A stretch of 64,000 nucleotides of DNA, taken from the NCBI RefSeq assembly GCF_000426065.1, contig NZ_AUEQ01000009.1, positions 372,001-436,000 on the forward strand, in the 5' to 3' direction. The position numbers were made by a program, and so were the translations under genes. The notes below the pieces were generated by a model, which worked only from the letters and a program-made list of their open reading frames with translations, ran no database searches and was not told the DNA's origin. Shown here piece by piece: positions 24,881 to 33,440 of this stretch (position 1 is its first letter; each line of letters starts with the position of its first letter). Origin of the DNA: Mycobacterium sp. URHD0025. Its GTDB lineage: Bacteria > Actinomycetota > Actinomycetes > Mycobacteriales > Mycobacteriaceae.

Positions 24881-25732
24881 ATGGCGTTCACAATCCAAAC
24901 ACCAAACAGCGCCGCCGCCTGGCGACCAGACCACTTTGAATTCGCCCCTGACGATGTCGTCGGTGAGGCCGCGATCATCCAAACATCCACCCGCGCAGGA
25001 GAAATCCAGGGCGACGCACCTAGTGTTCGGGTGGCGTTCGTCACCGACGACGAAGCTGAAAACGTTGACGAAGCGGGGACCTTCAGCGAAGCGCAGCCCG
25101 AGCTGTCAGAAGCCCTCATCTGGACTACGAAAATAGGTGAGTTGCTTCGCATTTCGAGGGAGCAGTATTTGCAGCCGTCGACGCCTGACCAATTGGCCCA
25201 GAGCTGCGCCCGCGCCATCATCCGCAAGGCCGACCAGAACTACCTGACGCAGGCCGCTCCCGTCGCGCCGGATAACGCCCCAGCCGCCGGGCTACTCAAC
25301 TGGCCCGGCATTGTCGACGGCGGCGCTGTGTCCGAAAACCTCGACGCTCTAATCGATTTGATTGCCGAGCTCGAGATTAACCTCGCCACACCGAGCCATA
25401 TCATCCTGGGGCCGCTGGGCTGGGCGGAGGCACGGAAATGGAAGACAGCACTCAACTACAACTCAAATCTGTTGGGCGCTGGCACAACTGACGCGACGCC
25501 GATGATGCTGTCGTTGCCTGTCACTGTCAACAAATCAATCACTGACTACTCTGGCCTAGTGGTCGATCAGCGCGCGGTTGTAAGTGCTTATGGCACAGTA
25601 AGCGTCGCGACATCGATGGACCGCTACTTTGATTCCGATTCAGTGGCACTCAAGAGCCACTGGAGGACAGGGCACACGGTGCCTAGGCCAGATCGGTTGG
25701 GCCGGTTCACTGTTGCGCCAGCAGGCTCATAG
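24881..25732 (+). CDS. HK97-type phage major capsid protein
   Basis: The 283-aa protein reads like the mature part of an HK97-fold capsid protein. It has an N-arm, a segment EAGTFSEAQPELSEALIWTTKIGELLRISREQ (residues about 62-95, given here in part) typical of the E-loop/spine transition, an A-domain-like stretch with LDALIDLIAELEI and HIILGPLGWAEARKWK (residues 150-190), and a late DRYFDSDSVALKSHWRTGH strand. It lacks the N-terminal delta/protease extension. Its base composition is more AT-rich than its neighbours. It is the only certain virion gene in the element. Confidence 0.82.
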   Translation: MAFTIQTPNSAAAWRPDHFEFAPDDVVGEAAIIQTSTRAGEIQGDAPSVRVAFVTDDEAENVDEAGTFSEAQPELSEALIWTTKIGELLRISREQYLQPSTPDQLAQSCARAIIRKADQNYLTQAAPVAPDNAPAAGLLNWPGIVDGGAVSENLDALIDLIAELEINLATPSHIILGPLGWAEARKWKTALNYNSNLLGAGTTDATPMMLSLPVTVNKSITDYSGLVVDQRAVVSAYGTVSVATSMDRYFDSDSVALKSHWRTGHTVPRPDRLGRFTVAPAGS

Positions 25733-25735
25733 ACC

Positions 25736-25814
25736 GGTGGTCGGCGGTGTTGGTTCTGAAACCTCAAGGTAACCCCAATGGTTCCCAGTTCCTGGCGATA
25801 GCACCGCCGACCAT
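25736..25814 (+). promoter_or_regulatory. Long-range inverted repeat after the capsid gene
   Basis: GGTGGTCGGCGGTG (25736-25749) pairs with 25802-25814/5 at 13 of 14 positions across a 52-nt loop, just after the capsid stop. It may be a terminator or RNA-stability element. The rest of the 222-bp gap (25733-25954) shows no ORF I can support. Confidence 0.4.
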
Positions 25815-25954
25815 CGCCCACCCGGCAAAGCGCGCCGCCGCCGACGACGCCCCCCCAGCCGGGGTACCCCCACGACCGGCCACGCAGCGCCGCTCTGCAT
25901 AGCGCCTGGGGCCGGATTCGACGCGCGGGAGCTACTCAGAGGGACAATGCAGTG

Positions 25955-26365
25955 ATGAGCGAATCGACACATCAGACCGCTGGTCAGCTACTCCGCGCCA
26001 GCTTCGACGCCGCCCTGGCGCGTGTCGGCCAGGAGACCGGGCGGGTGCTGGAGTGGGACGAGTCCGAGCAGGTCGCCCTGGCCGCCGCGATGCGCGCCGC
26101 CGACCGTTCCGCCGAGCTGACCCAGCTCTACGACGCCGAGCGCGCGGGCAAAGCACGCGCCACCTGCCTCACCCGGTTCTCCGCCGAGATCCGGCTGTGC
26201 GACAAGCAGGTGATCGACATGATCGCCCGCATCAACGCCGATGTCGGCCAGCACGTTCCGTCGCCGCAGCATTCGCGCGCGGCACATGCCCGCAATGCCG
26301 CCCGCTGGCAGCCCAGCGGCAACGGTCGCCCCGGTCGACACGGTAGCGCCGTGGAGCGTGCGTAA
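25955..26365 (+). CDS. Small helical element protein, possible terminase-small-subunit-like
   Basis: The 136-aa protein is helical throughout, with SEQVALAAAMRAADRSAEL, then CLTRFSAEIRLCDKQVIDMIARINADVG (residues about 68-95), and a basic C-terminal tail with AAHARNAARW. Short proteins with this layout occur in mycobacterial prophages and are sometimes annotated as terminase small subunits. I treat that as a possibility only. GTG 25952 or ATG 25955 could be used. The stop is followed directly by the next ATG (TAAATG). Confidence 0.6.
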   Translation: MSESTHQTAGQLLRASFDAALARVGQETGRVLEWDESEQVALAAAMRAADRSAELTQLYDAERAGKARATCLTRFSAEIRLCDKQVIDMIARINADVGQHVPSPQHSRAAHARNAARWQPSGNGRPGRHGSAVERA

Positions 26366-26692
26366 ATGGCCCGCGACACCAGGTGTTTCACCGCTGCCGC
26401 TGGCCATTCTGAGCTGTACGCGATGCTGGCGCGGCGGGAGGAGCTGGCCGCCCGCAACGGTGGCCGCGTGGAAACCGCCTCGGGGCAGGTGTACGACGGC
26501 AGCCCCGAGCGGCTGGCCCGGTTCCAGCAAGGCCTGCCGGTGAGCCTGCGCGCCTGGGATGTGCCCGAGGCCGTGCGCGCGGAGGTGCCCAAGCGGGTCG
26601 TTGGCTGCCGCCGGGCGGTGGTCTGGCCGGACGGGGCGGTGGAGATTCGTGGCGCGACCGCCGATGAGTTGCTGGCCGATCTTGACCTCTGA
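26366..26692 (+). CDS. Hypothetical element protein
   Basis: The 108-aa protein starts immediately after the upstream TAA, so the two are coupled. It has ELYAMLARREELAARNGGR near the N-terminus and a short beta-rich C-terminus (RRAVVWPDGAVEIRGATADELLADLDL). No family is recognised. The 98-bp gap after it contains an AT-rich stretch (about 26715-26765), which may hold the promoter for the cargo genes. Confidence 0.6.
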   Translation: MARDTRCFTAAAGHSELYAMLARREELAARNGGRVETASGQVYDGSPERLARFQQGLPVSLRAWDVPEAVRAEVPKRVVGCRRAVVWPDGAVEIRGATADELLADLDL

Positions 26693-26790
26693 AACGGCGC
26701 AGGTAGCCGCCGTCATTGCGGTGTATATACAGTGTTGCCAACGGGTTTCGTGGTTCCTTAACTTCGCCATAGTGGACAAACCCGGTGCCG

Positions 26791-28443
26791 ATGCGACCTA
26801 GCATCGTCTCCGTGGTTGCAAAGACCGGTAAGGCCACCGAGGCGCGGATAGCCGAGCTGTATCGAAACGGTCAGGCCATCGATGCGATAGCCGAGGCCAT
26901 CGGAGTGAATCGGTCCACGGTCTGGAGGATCGTCAAGAGCTGGGTGGCCGCAGGTGAGCTGAAGCTGCGCGAGGAGCGCGTCCTCTGTGACGACGAGGTG
27001 ATCAGGCTGCGGTTGGCGGGCATGCCGGGCGGTGCCATCGCTGAGAAGCTCGGATTCAGCAAGAGTCACGTCCACAAGGCCATCACCCGCCTGGTGGCCG
27101 AGGGTCGTCTCGACCGTGTCGATGTCCGCAATGACGAGATCGCGAGGAGGAAGCTCGAAGCTCCCGATACGCCGCCCATCGTCCGAATGTTGCTGTCGTA
27201 TCGCCTTCCCGGCGAGAACCTGGACTCACTGACAGTCCTAACCGGCAAGCTCGACCCCTATCGCATCGACACCCCCGAGAAGACGAAGGCGGCCCACTGG
27301 CTGCGTGACGCTATCGCCGATCTGGACGCCCGACGCGGCGACCGGCGGGTGTGGTGGAACCGTGGTCTGCACTACGCTCTACTGGGCCGCATCAAGCCCG
27401 ACGGCAGTCCCTACGTCAACACCGAGGCCGACTGGCTGTGGTTGGAAACGATGGCATCGAAGGCAGCTCGCTGGAGCGGCCTGGTGGGGTTCGAACGCAT
27501 CGATGACCGCAAGAACAACCCGCCGACCATCCGGCTAGCCGAGGAGATCGACCCGACCCCGCAGACGGGGCACGCGCTGGATGCCGTCGATGACTTGAGG
27601 CCCTCGGCGTGGCTGGACGACTTCGCGGCGCTCCAGCCGTACCGGATTGCGTTAGTCGCCGAGAAGTCTTCTGCCGGTGATGTTTTGGGGCCGCTGTCGA
27701 TACGCTACCGCACCGACCTGTTCCTCCCTGACGGCGAGATGACCGACACGATGATCCACCGGATGGCGCAGGCCGCCGACGACGACGGGCGTCCGCTCAT
27801 AGTCCTCTACTTCAGTGATGCCGACCCGTCGGGCTATCAGATGCCGATCTCAGTGTCACGAAAGTTACAGGCGCTCAACGATATCGAGTTCCCCTTTCTG
27901 GAGTTCAGGGTGGTGCAGGCAGCGATGCTGCCCGAGCAGGTGCGCGACTACGCGGAGCGCGGCGACCCACTGCCCGAGACGCCGCTGAAGGAAGGCGAGA
28001 AACGGGCCGACGCGTGGACCGAGATGTTCGGCATCCTGCAGACCGAGCTGGATTCCCTGACGTCGTTGCGGCCTGATGACTTCGAACAGATCGCGGTCGA
28101 GGCCATCGAGCAGTTCTACGACACCGAGCTGGAGGCCGAGGTGAAACAGCTCCGCGACGAATGGACTGAGGCAGCCCAGGAGCTGGTGGACGAGCAGGCC
28201 GACAGCGGCGAGCAGCAGCGGCTACGCCGGGAGGCGCAGGCCGCCCTCGGCGCGCTGCGCGACCGGATCGAGGCCGACCTGGACGAGATCGAGGAGAGCC
28301 TGCCCGAGGTGCCTGAGCTGCCCGAGTCTGACCTGGATCCTGGCGAGGTGCCGAACACGGTGATTGACTCAGCCGACGACTGGCGCACCCAAACATTCAA
28401 ACTGAAGGACCGGAAGAGGTATCTGGTGGACGACATAGGCTGA
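26791..28443 (+). CDS. Topo VI-A/Spo11-like (mini-A-like) Toprim protein, probable cargo
   Basis: The 550-aa protein has two N-terminal helix-turn-helix regions (residues about 10-50, IDAIAEAIGVNRSTVWRIV, and 68-105, GGAIAEKLGFSKSHVHKAI). A winged-helix segment RGLHYALLG follows, with Tyr195 in the place of the 5Y-CAP tyrosine of Top6A/Spo11. A Toprim domain has Glu291 (ALVAEKSSAG) and the DxD pair Asp343/Asp345 (FSDADPSG). The C-terminal 150 residues are acidic and coiled-coil-like. Mini-A proteins are known from mobile elements. Its position next to attR suggests cargo, perhaps anti-phage or DNA-topology related. GTG 26785 or 26812 are alternative starts. Confidence 0.7.
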   Translation: MRPSIVSVVAKTGKATEARIAELYRNGQAIDAIAEAIGVNRSTVWRIVKSWVAAGELKLREERVLCDDEVIRLRLAGMPGGAIAEKLGFSKSHVHKAITRLVAEGRLDRVDVRNDEIARRKLEAPDTPPIVRMLLSYRLPGENLDSLTVLTGKLDPYRIDTPEKTKAAHWLRDAIADLDARRGDRRVWWNRGLHYALLGRIKPDGSPYVNTEADWLWLETMASKAARWSGLVGFERIDDRKNNPPTIRLAEEIDPTPQTGHALDAVDDLRPSAWLDDFAALQPYRIALVAEKSSAGDVLGPLSIRYRTDLFLPDGEMTDTMIHRMAQAADDDGRPLIVLYFSDADPSGYQMPISVSRKLQALNDIEFPFLEFRVVQAAMLPEQVRDYAERGDPLPETPLKEGEKRADAWTEMFGILQTELDSLTSLRPDDFEQIAVEAIEQFYDTELEAEVKQLRDEWTEAAQELVDEQADSGEQQRLRREAQAALGALRDRIEADLDEIEESLPEVPELPESDLDPGEVPNTVIDSADDWRTQTFKLKDRKRYLVDDIG

Positions 28444-28470
28444 CCAGCGGTCGGACCGAATGGCCATCGG

Positions 28471-28839
28471 TTGGGCTACACCGACGAGGGCGACAAGGTG
28501 GAGTGGATTCCCGACGATGAAGAGCCGGGTGAGTTCTGGCCGCTACTTCTTCGCCGCAACGACAAGCAGATCCTCGCCGAGTACAACGAGCTGTGGGACA
28601 AGGTCTGGTGGAATCGCCATCAGAACTGGCTAATAGATCTTGCTTCGGGCAAGGAGACGCTGCGGGAAGGCCAACAGGAGATTCTGGAGCAAGCGAAGAA
28701 GGCCGCTGCTCAGATCGAGGAGAAATACGGGCGCGAGAACCTCGGCTGGGACGACTTCGAGTGGGGCCTGCTAAGCGGGAGGATGTCAGCTTTGTCATGG
28801 ATGCTCGGCGCCGAGTGGAACGAATCTCTGGATACGTAG
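28471..28839 (+). CDS. Small acidic partner of the mini-A-like protein
   Basis: The 122-aa, Trp- and Glu-rich protein starts at TTG, 27 bases after the upstream stop, and is probably cotranscribed. It reads [34 protein letters not shown] in its first half (given in part) and is helical. It has no recognised family. If the mini-A-like protein is a toxin or nuclease, this could be a partner or antidote. A terminator-like hairpin follows at 28867. Confidence 0.6.
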   Translation: MGYTDEGDKVEWIPDDEEPGEFWPLLLRRNDKQILAEYNELWDKVWWNRHQNWLIDLASGKETLREGQQEILEQAKKAAAQIEEKYGRENLGWDDFEWGLLSGRMSALSWMLGAEWNESLDT

Positions 28840-28866
28840 TCGAGAAACTCGGGGTATCCCAGGAAA

Positions 28867-28903
28867 TTGTCCGTGGGACCCAGCCGCTGGGGCCGACGGA
28901 CAA
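28867..28903 (+). terminator. Terminator-like hairpin at end of element
   Basis: TTGTCCGT (28867-28874) pairs with ACGGACAA (28896-28903), enclosing an inner CCCAG/CTGGG stem. It closes the last cargo operon 74 bases before attR. There is no T-tract. Confidence 0.55.
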
Positions 28904-28950
28904 CTGGGCAACCCCGCGCTACCCTGACCTGCATCGACCCGCCTTCAACC

Positions 28951-28990
28951 CCGAGTGTTGTCCAGCCAATCGCAAACACCACCGGCTGCA
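28951..28990. other. attR of the 9.26-kb element (CA core at 28977-28978)
   Basis: This is the right junction. The P arm (28951-28976) precedes CA, and the HNH gene resumes at 28979. The P arm and the reverse complement of the P' arm (19715-19740) agree at 21 of 26 positions. This places the crossover at CA. Confidence 0.88.
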
Positions 28991-29198
28991 CCACCACGGC
29001 GGCATCACCCTCACCGGACCCGCCGACCAACTCGTCGTCACCGACCCCAACGGCACACCACTGAGCAACGGATCCCTGGCCCAACCACCGACCACACCCC
29101 CACCCGACGTCCCACCGTGTCGCGGCCCCACCGGCGAACGCGCCGACTGGTGGTGGTACCCACCCTTCCAACCCCAACCGCCACCATCGACGAACTAG
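28979..29198 (+). pseudogene. DUF222/13E12-type HNH endonuclease, 3' fragment
   Basis: These 220 bases encode the last 73 residues of the interrupted 13E12 protein: HRLHHHGGITLTGPADQLV, then a Pro-rich tail with RADWWWYPP before the stop. The fragment lacks its own start. The open frame that extends upstream of it (from 28593) lies in element DNA and is not part of the gene. Joined to 18669-19714 it restores a 421-aa reading frame. Its stop overlaps the stop of the convergent LuxR gene. Confidence 0.92.
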
Positions 29199-31996
29199 CT
29201 ACTCCACGACACCGTGCGCAGCTGCCGACGCGACCGGACCCCGAGCTTGACGAAGACCTTGCGCAGGTGCCATTCGACCGTGTGCGTGCTGATGAACAGC
29301 TGCGCACCGATCTCCTGATTGGTCAGCCCGTCGCGGGCCAACTGGGCGATCTGCGCCTCCTGGGCCGTCAACTCGTCACCCGAGGCCAACGGCTGTTTGC
29401 GCACCTTCTCCCCGGTGGCGGTCAGCTCACGCCTGGCACGTTCGGCCAACGCGTCCGCGCCCATCTTGGTGAACATCTCGTAAGCGGTGTTGAGGTGCTC
29501 CCGCGCGCTGGTGCGCTGCTTCTGGCGACGCAGCCATTCCCCGTAGCGCAGGTGGGTTCGCGCCAGTTGAACCGCGATCCGGGTGCGGCCAAGCCGCTCG
29601 ACGGACTCCTTGAACAGCGCATCGGCTTCGGCGTCGTCGGCCAGCAGCGCCCGGGCGCCGGCCAGCGCACCCAGCCCCCAGTCGGTTCCACTCGCGCCGG
29701 CGCTCGCCTCCAGCCGGCGCACCGCATCCGCCGCGGCGTCCCGCGCGCCGACGCGGACCCCGGCCTCGACCAGTTCCAGCAGAGTCCAACTGTAGAAGCC
29801 CAAGTCGTTGAACTCACAGGCCTTCTGGGCCGCGGTCAGCGCTTCCTCATACCGGCCCAGCCCGTTGTAGAGGACCGCGGCGGCATAGCCGACTGCCCCC
29901 AGTAACCGACCCTCGCCCTTGGCGGTGCCCTCGGCGGTCCCCGCTTCGATCAGACCGCCGGCCTCCTCCAGATCACCGCGCCAGGCCGCCAGTTCCACCT
30001 TGTGGTATTTCATCGGACGATGGCCGACGGCCTCCGAGATCGAGTCGGCCTCTTCCATAAGCCTTGCCGCCGTGATGAATTCGCCTTGATGGACGTGTAC
30101 ACCTGCCTTGTAGGCAATCGCTTGCGGCAAGACGGCCAATGCACCGGTGGCTCGGGCGTAGCCGATCATCTCGGTGGCGAGTCGGTCGATCAACTCGTCG
30201 TCCCACATCTCGTGCGCGGCGGATTCCTGCACGATCGGGAAGGCCAACGCCAACCAGCGCAGCGCCCTGCCATCATGGAGCCGGGCGTGCTCACACCACA
30301 GCTCCAGCGCGCTCCGCAGGTGATCGACTGCGGCGGGCAGGCCGTCGGTGATCAAATTCGCCATCCCGATGAGCAGGAAGTCGATAGGTCGTGAGGGCGC
30401 CGCGATTCCCTCGACCGCCGCCCGTGCCGCCTCGGCAGCCACCACCAGGGCCTTGGGTTCGCTGCGCGAGGCGAACATCGCGGCCGCCAGCGCCTCGATA
30501 TACGTCTCCCGCGCCAACTCGTCGTCGACGTTCTCCAACCGCTTGGCGGCCTCCAGCAGCAGCGCGGCCGCGTACCGGACCGGCGGCGATCCGGGCAGGC
30601 CGCCCCTGCTGCTGGTGAAATCCATCTGCGCCCTCAGCCGGCCCACTTGGGCCTGCTGCAGCTCGGTCATCGGGGTCAGTTCGGCCAGTGCCAGCAGCTC
30701 GTAGGCGGCGGCCGGCGCGGCAGCTTCGCGCTTGGCGCCGGCCGCCGCGATCGCCCTGGAACTGCGCAGGACCGGATCGGCGGACAGGACCGCGGCCCGC
30801 TCGAGAAAGACTGCCGCAGCGGCTATTCCGCCGCGGCTGTGCGCGCGCCACGCCGAAGCTTCCAGGTCGGCAGCCACCGCGTCGTTGGGCCCGGAGGCCG
30901 CGTTGGCGGCATGCCAGGCCCGGCGATCGGGATCCAACTCGGGATCGGTGGCACTGGCCAGCGCCCGGTGCACCGCCCGGCGGTCGGCCACGTCGGCCGC
31001 CTGGTAGGCCGCCGACCGGACCAGCGGGTGATGAAACCGCATGCGGGGGCCGAACTCGATCAACTCGGCGGCCTCGGCCGGCGCCAGCGCATCCATTCCG
31101 ATACCCAAATACCCTGCGGCACGCGAGAAGACCACCGGATCACCGACCGGATCGGCCGCCGCGAGCAGTGCCAACTGACGAGTGTCCGCGGGCAGCGACT
31201 GGATTCGGCGGACAAAGCCCTCCTCGACCTGTCCGACCGACGGCCGCGTCCCCACGATCCAGAAGCCACCGGCACGCTCCGCGGCCGAGACATTACGCGG
31301 AACTTCCAACAGGGCCAGCGGATTGCCCCGGGATTCGGCGATGAGCCGGTCGCGGACCCGCTCGTCGAGCCGCCCCAGAACCACCGAGTCCAGCAGGTCC
31401 CTGGCATCGCTGTCCGAAAGGCCTTCGAGCCGCAGCTCTGGCAGGCCGGGCAGGATGTCGGCGGCGGTGCCGTCGCGGTTGTCGCGGACCCCGAACACCA
31501 ATACGACCGGCTCGGCCAGCAGCCGCCGCGCGACGAAGCCCAGGGTCTGTACCGAAACCTGATCAAGCCATTGCGTGTCGTCGATCACACACAACAGCGG
31601 CTGATCGTCGGCGGCTGCCGCCAACAGGCTCAGCACCGCCAGGCCGACCAGGAAGCGATCGGGCACCGGCCCGACACCACGGCCGAATGCGACCGAGAGC
31701 GCGTCGCGCTGCGGTTCGGGAAGTTTGTCGAGATGGTTCAGCAGCGGCGCACACAGATGATGCAACCCCGCGAAGGCCAGTTCCATATCGGACTCGACCC
31801 CTGCCACCTGGGTCGCCCGAAACGCCGGGGCCTGTCCGACGACATAGTCGAGCAGCGCCGTCTTCCCGACACCCGCCTCGCCCCGAACCACCAGCACCGC
31901 GCTGCCACCCGAGGCGGCGTCTGAAACCAGCCGTCGGAGTACCGCACATTCGCTGGCGCGCCCAAATAAGGGTGGGCCCGCGCCCGTCATCGCCAT
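29195..31996 (-). CDS. Large LuxR/MalT-type ATP-binding regulator
   Basis: The 933-aa protein has an N-terminal AAA-like ATPase with Walker A GEAGVGKT near residue 39 and a Walker-B-like LLCVIDDTQW near 140. A long helical repeat (TPR-like) sensor region spans residues about 350-850, and a C-terminal LuxR HTH near residues 875-925 reads LTNQEIGAQLFISTHTVEWH. Such regulators respond to a ligand through ATP-driven assembly. Start 31996 (MAMTGAGPP) is preferred; the longer frame to 32269 would overlap the carboxylesterase gene. It is convergent with the 13E12 remnant. Target genes are not evident. Confidence 0.88.
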   Translation of the reverse strand: MAMTGAGPPLFGRASECAVLRRLVSDAASGGSAVLVVRGEAGVGKTALLDYVVGQAPAFRATQVAGVESDMELAFAGLHHLCAPLLNHLDKLPEPQRDALSVAFGRGVGPVPDRFLVGLAVLSLLAAAADDQPLLCVIDDTQWLDQVSVQTLGFVARRLLAEPVVLVFGVRDNRDGTAADILPGLPELRLEGLSDSDARDLLDSVVLGRLDERVRDRLIAESRGNPLALLEVPRNVSAAERAGGFWIVGTRPSVGQVEEGFVRRIQSLPADTRQLALLAAADPVGDPVVFSRAAGYLGIGMDALAPAEAAELIEFGPRMRFHHPLVRSAAYQAADVADRRAVHRALASATDPELDPDRRAWHAANAASGPNDAVAADLEASAWRAHSRGGIAAAAVFLERAAVLSADPVLRSSRAIAAAGAKREAAAPAAAYELLALAELTPMTELQQAQVGRLRAQMDFTSSRGGLPGSPPVRYAAALLLEAAKRLENVDDELARETYIEALAAAMFASRSEPKALVVAAEAARAAVEGIAAPSRPIDFLLIGMANLITDGLPAAVDHLRSALELWCEHARLHDGRALRWLALAFPIVQESAAHEMWDDELIDRLATEMIGYARATGALAVLPQAIAYKAGVHVHQGEFITAARLMEEADSISEAVGHRPMKYHKVELAAWRGDLEEAGGLIEAGTAEGTAKGEGRLLGAVGYAAAVLYNGLGRYEEALTAAQKACEFNDLGFYSWTLLELVEAGVRVGARDAAADAVRRLEASAGASGTDWGLGALAGARALLADDAEADALFKESVERLGRTRIAVQLARTHLRYGEWLRRQKQRTSAREHLNTAYEMFTKMGADALAERARRELTATGEKVRKQPLASGDELTAQEAQIAQLARDGLTNQEIGAQLFISTHTVEWHLRKVFVKLGVRSRRQLRTVSWSS

Positions 31997-32088
31997 CACA
32001 CCACCGCGTCCGATTTTTGCCGAAACCCTACCAAGGCGGGCCGTGTTCGGCGCTCCGGGCGAGAGTGGTCCGACAGAGGACGACCGAT

Positions 32089-33390
32089 TCAGCCGAACCG
32101 CAGCGACGATTCCGGCAGTGAGGTGACTCCGTGATGGGCGAATTGCGCCCAGCGCGTACGCATCTCGGCGGCGAGCCGGGTGTCGATGGCCCGCTGCGGG
32201 CCGAGCATCGGAGCATCCGCCCAGGCCTGCGGTGAGCCGAACAGAAACGGCAATTCCATGCAGTGGCATGCCCCGAGGGGTGCTCCGTCCGGCGTCCAGT
32301 CGAAACGGTAGGTGCCCACCCGGCCGCCGTGGGTGCGCCAGGCGGCGGTCAGACGCTCGGCGGGGCCGGCGAACGCTTGCTTCGTGATCGACTTCGAACC
32401 GGCCCGGACCGCGAGCCGGCCGAGGAGAGGCACCCGGTTCAGCCTGGTCACCCGAGGATCCATCGCCACGAACGGCGCCGCGTCATCCTTGGTGTAGCCG
32501 ATCAGCAGCTCGATGCGGCCGGCTGCGTCGGCGATGGCGCCGGGCACGTCGGGCGGGTCCGGCAGCGGCCCCCGGCCGAGCCGCGGCGAGAACGCGAGGC
32601 CGCTGAGGAGCCCCAACCCCTGCGCGGCGGCCACCGCAGCACCCTCCGCGGCGAGCAGCCGGTCCACGCTCACCTCGGCCGGATCGGCCCCGGCGAGCGA
32701 CGTGGCCATCGCGGCGCCCATCTTCTGCGCCATGTCGTCGCGCCCGCGGTCGAGTTCCAGCGGAGCACTCTGCAGGATCGCGCGGTGGAACAGCCCGGCC
32801 GCGTCCTTGCACAACATCAACGACCACACGGAATGGGCACCCGCCGACTGGCCGAACGCGGTGACATTGCCGGCATCGCCGCCGAACGCGGCGATGTTGT
32901 CGTGCACCCACCGCAGCGCCAGGATCTGATCACGCAGGCCCAGGTTGTCCTCGCCTGCCCCGGGTGGCGCGAGATAGCCGAAGATGCCGAGCCGGTAGCT
33001 CACATTCACGACGACCACGTTGCCGCTGCGGGCCAGCGCACCGGCGTCGTACTTGGCCGATTCGCCGCTACCCGCGACATACGCGCCGCCGTGGAACCAC
33101 ACCATGACCGGTAACCGATGGGCATCGGCCGGTGCCGTGACGGTCAGCACGAGGCAGTTCTCGTCCGTCGACAGGCCATCGAGCACGTCGCCGGTCACCC
33201 AGCCCAGCCGCGACGGCCGCTGCGGGCAGGCCGGGCCTGACTGGGACGCGTCCCGTACCCCCGACCAGGCCAGGGGCGGTTCGGGGACCGCGAATCGTTT
33301 GGCGGTGCCGTAGCGGACACCCCGCGCCCGTACCAGTCCGTCTCGATGTTCAACCTGGATCGTGCCGCCCGTGATGTGTCGCTCCCGCAC
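32089..33390 (-). CDS. Type B carboxylesterase / para-nitrobenzyl esterase-like
   Basis: The 433-aa protein has the type B carboxylesterase signature: oxyanion hole HGGAYVAG near residue 107 and nucleophile GQSAG near residue 185. The C-terminal His region is in LGACHCMELPFLFG. It is slightly shorter than typical (480-520 aa), with compact loops. GTG 33390 is chosen because it gives the usual N-terminus (ITGGTIQVEHRDGLVRARGV). It is divergent from the small gene at 33441. Cytoplasmic ester hydrolysis is expected; no signal peptide is seen. Confidence 0.85.
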   Translation of the reverse strand: MRERHITGGTIQVEHRDGLVRARGVRYGTAKRFAVPEPPLAWSGVRDASQSGPACPQRPSRLGWVTGDVLDGLSTDENCLVLTVTAPADAHRLPVMVWFHGGAYVAGSGESAKYDAGALARSGNVVVVNVSYRLGIFGYLAPPGAGEDNLGLRDQILALRWVHDNIAAFGGDAGNVTAFGQSAGAHSVWSLMLCKDAAGLFHRAILQSAPLELDRGRDDMAQKMGAAMATSLAGADPAEVSVDRLLAAEGAAVAAAQGLGLLSGLAFSPRLGRGPLPDPPDVPGAIADAAGRIELLIGYTKDDAAPFVAMDPRVTRLNRVPLLGRLAVRAGSKSITKQAFAGPAERLTAAWRTHGGRVGTYRFDWTPDGAPLGACHCMELPFLFGSPQAWADAPMLGPQRAIDTRLAAEMRTRWAQFAHHGVTSLPESSLRFG

Positions 33391-33440
33391 CCGCCCAACG
33401 CTAGCGTTTACCGCCGCCCGTAGCCGGGCATGCCAACAGC

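Larger units (their letters stand above)
19714..28977. mobile_element. phiRv1-like prophage/satellite element inserted in a 13E12 HNH gene
   Basis: The unit of 9,264 bp carries a serine integrase at the left end and twelve plus-strand ORFs, and ends in an intrinsic-terminator-like hairpin. Its ends are set by the restored HNH reading frame and the palindromic attP. Structural genes are limited to a scaffold-like protein and an HK97-type capsid protein, with one possible small terminase-like protein. Portal, large terminase, protease and tail genes are not seen. phiRv1 of M. tuberculosis is also about 10 kb and uses a serine integrase at REP13E12 repeats. This element has a different gene set, including a lambda-O-like initiator and a mini-A-like cargo protein. 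Confidence 0.9.

Noticed and set aside
28593..28978. A longer gene joining the end of the element to the HNH 3' fragment
   Set aside because: The frame is open by chance. Codons before 28977 are in element DNA, overlap the small co-gene and end hairpin, and do not resemble 13E12 proteins. The in-frame partner is at 18669-19714.
30647..31924. Long open frame opposite the LuxR-type regulator
   Set aside because: It is a shadow frame caused by high third-position GC. The minus-strand protein has full domain matches and this frame has none.
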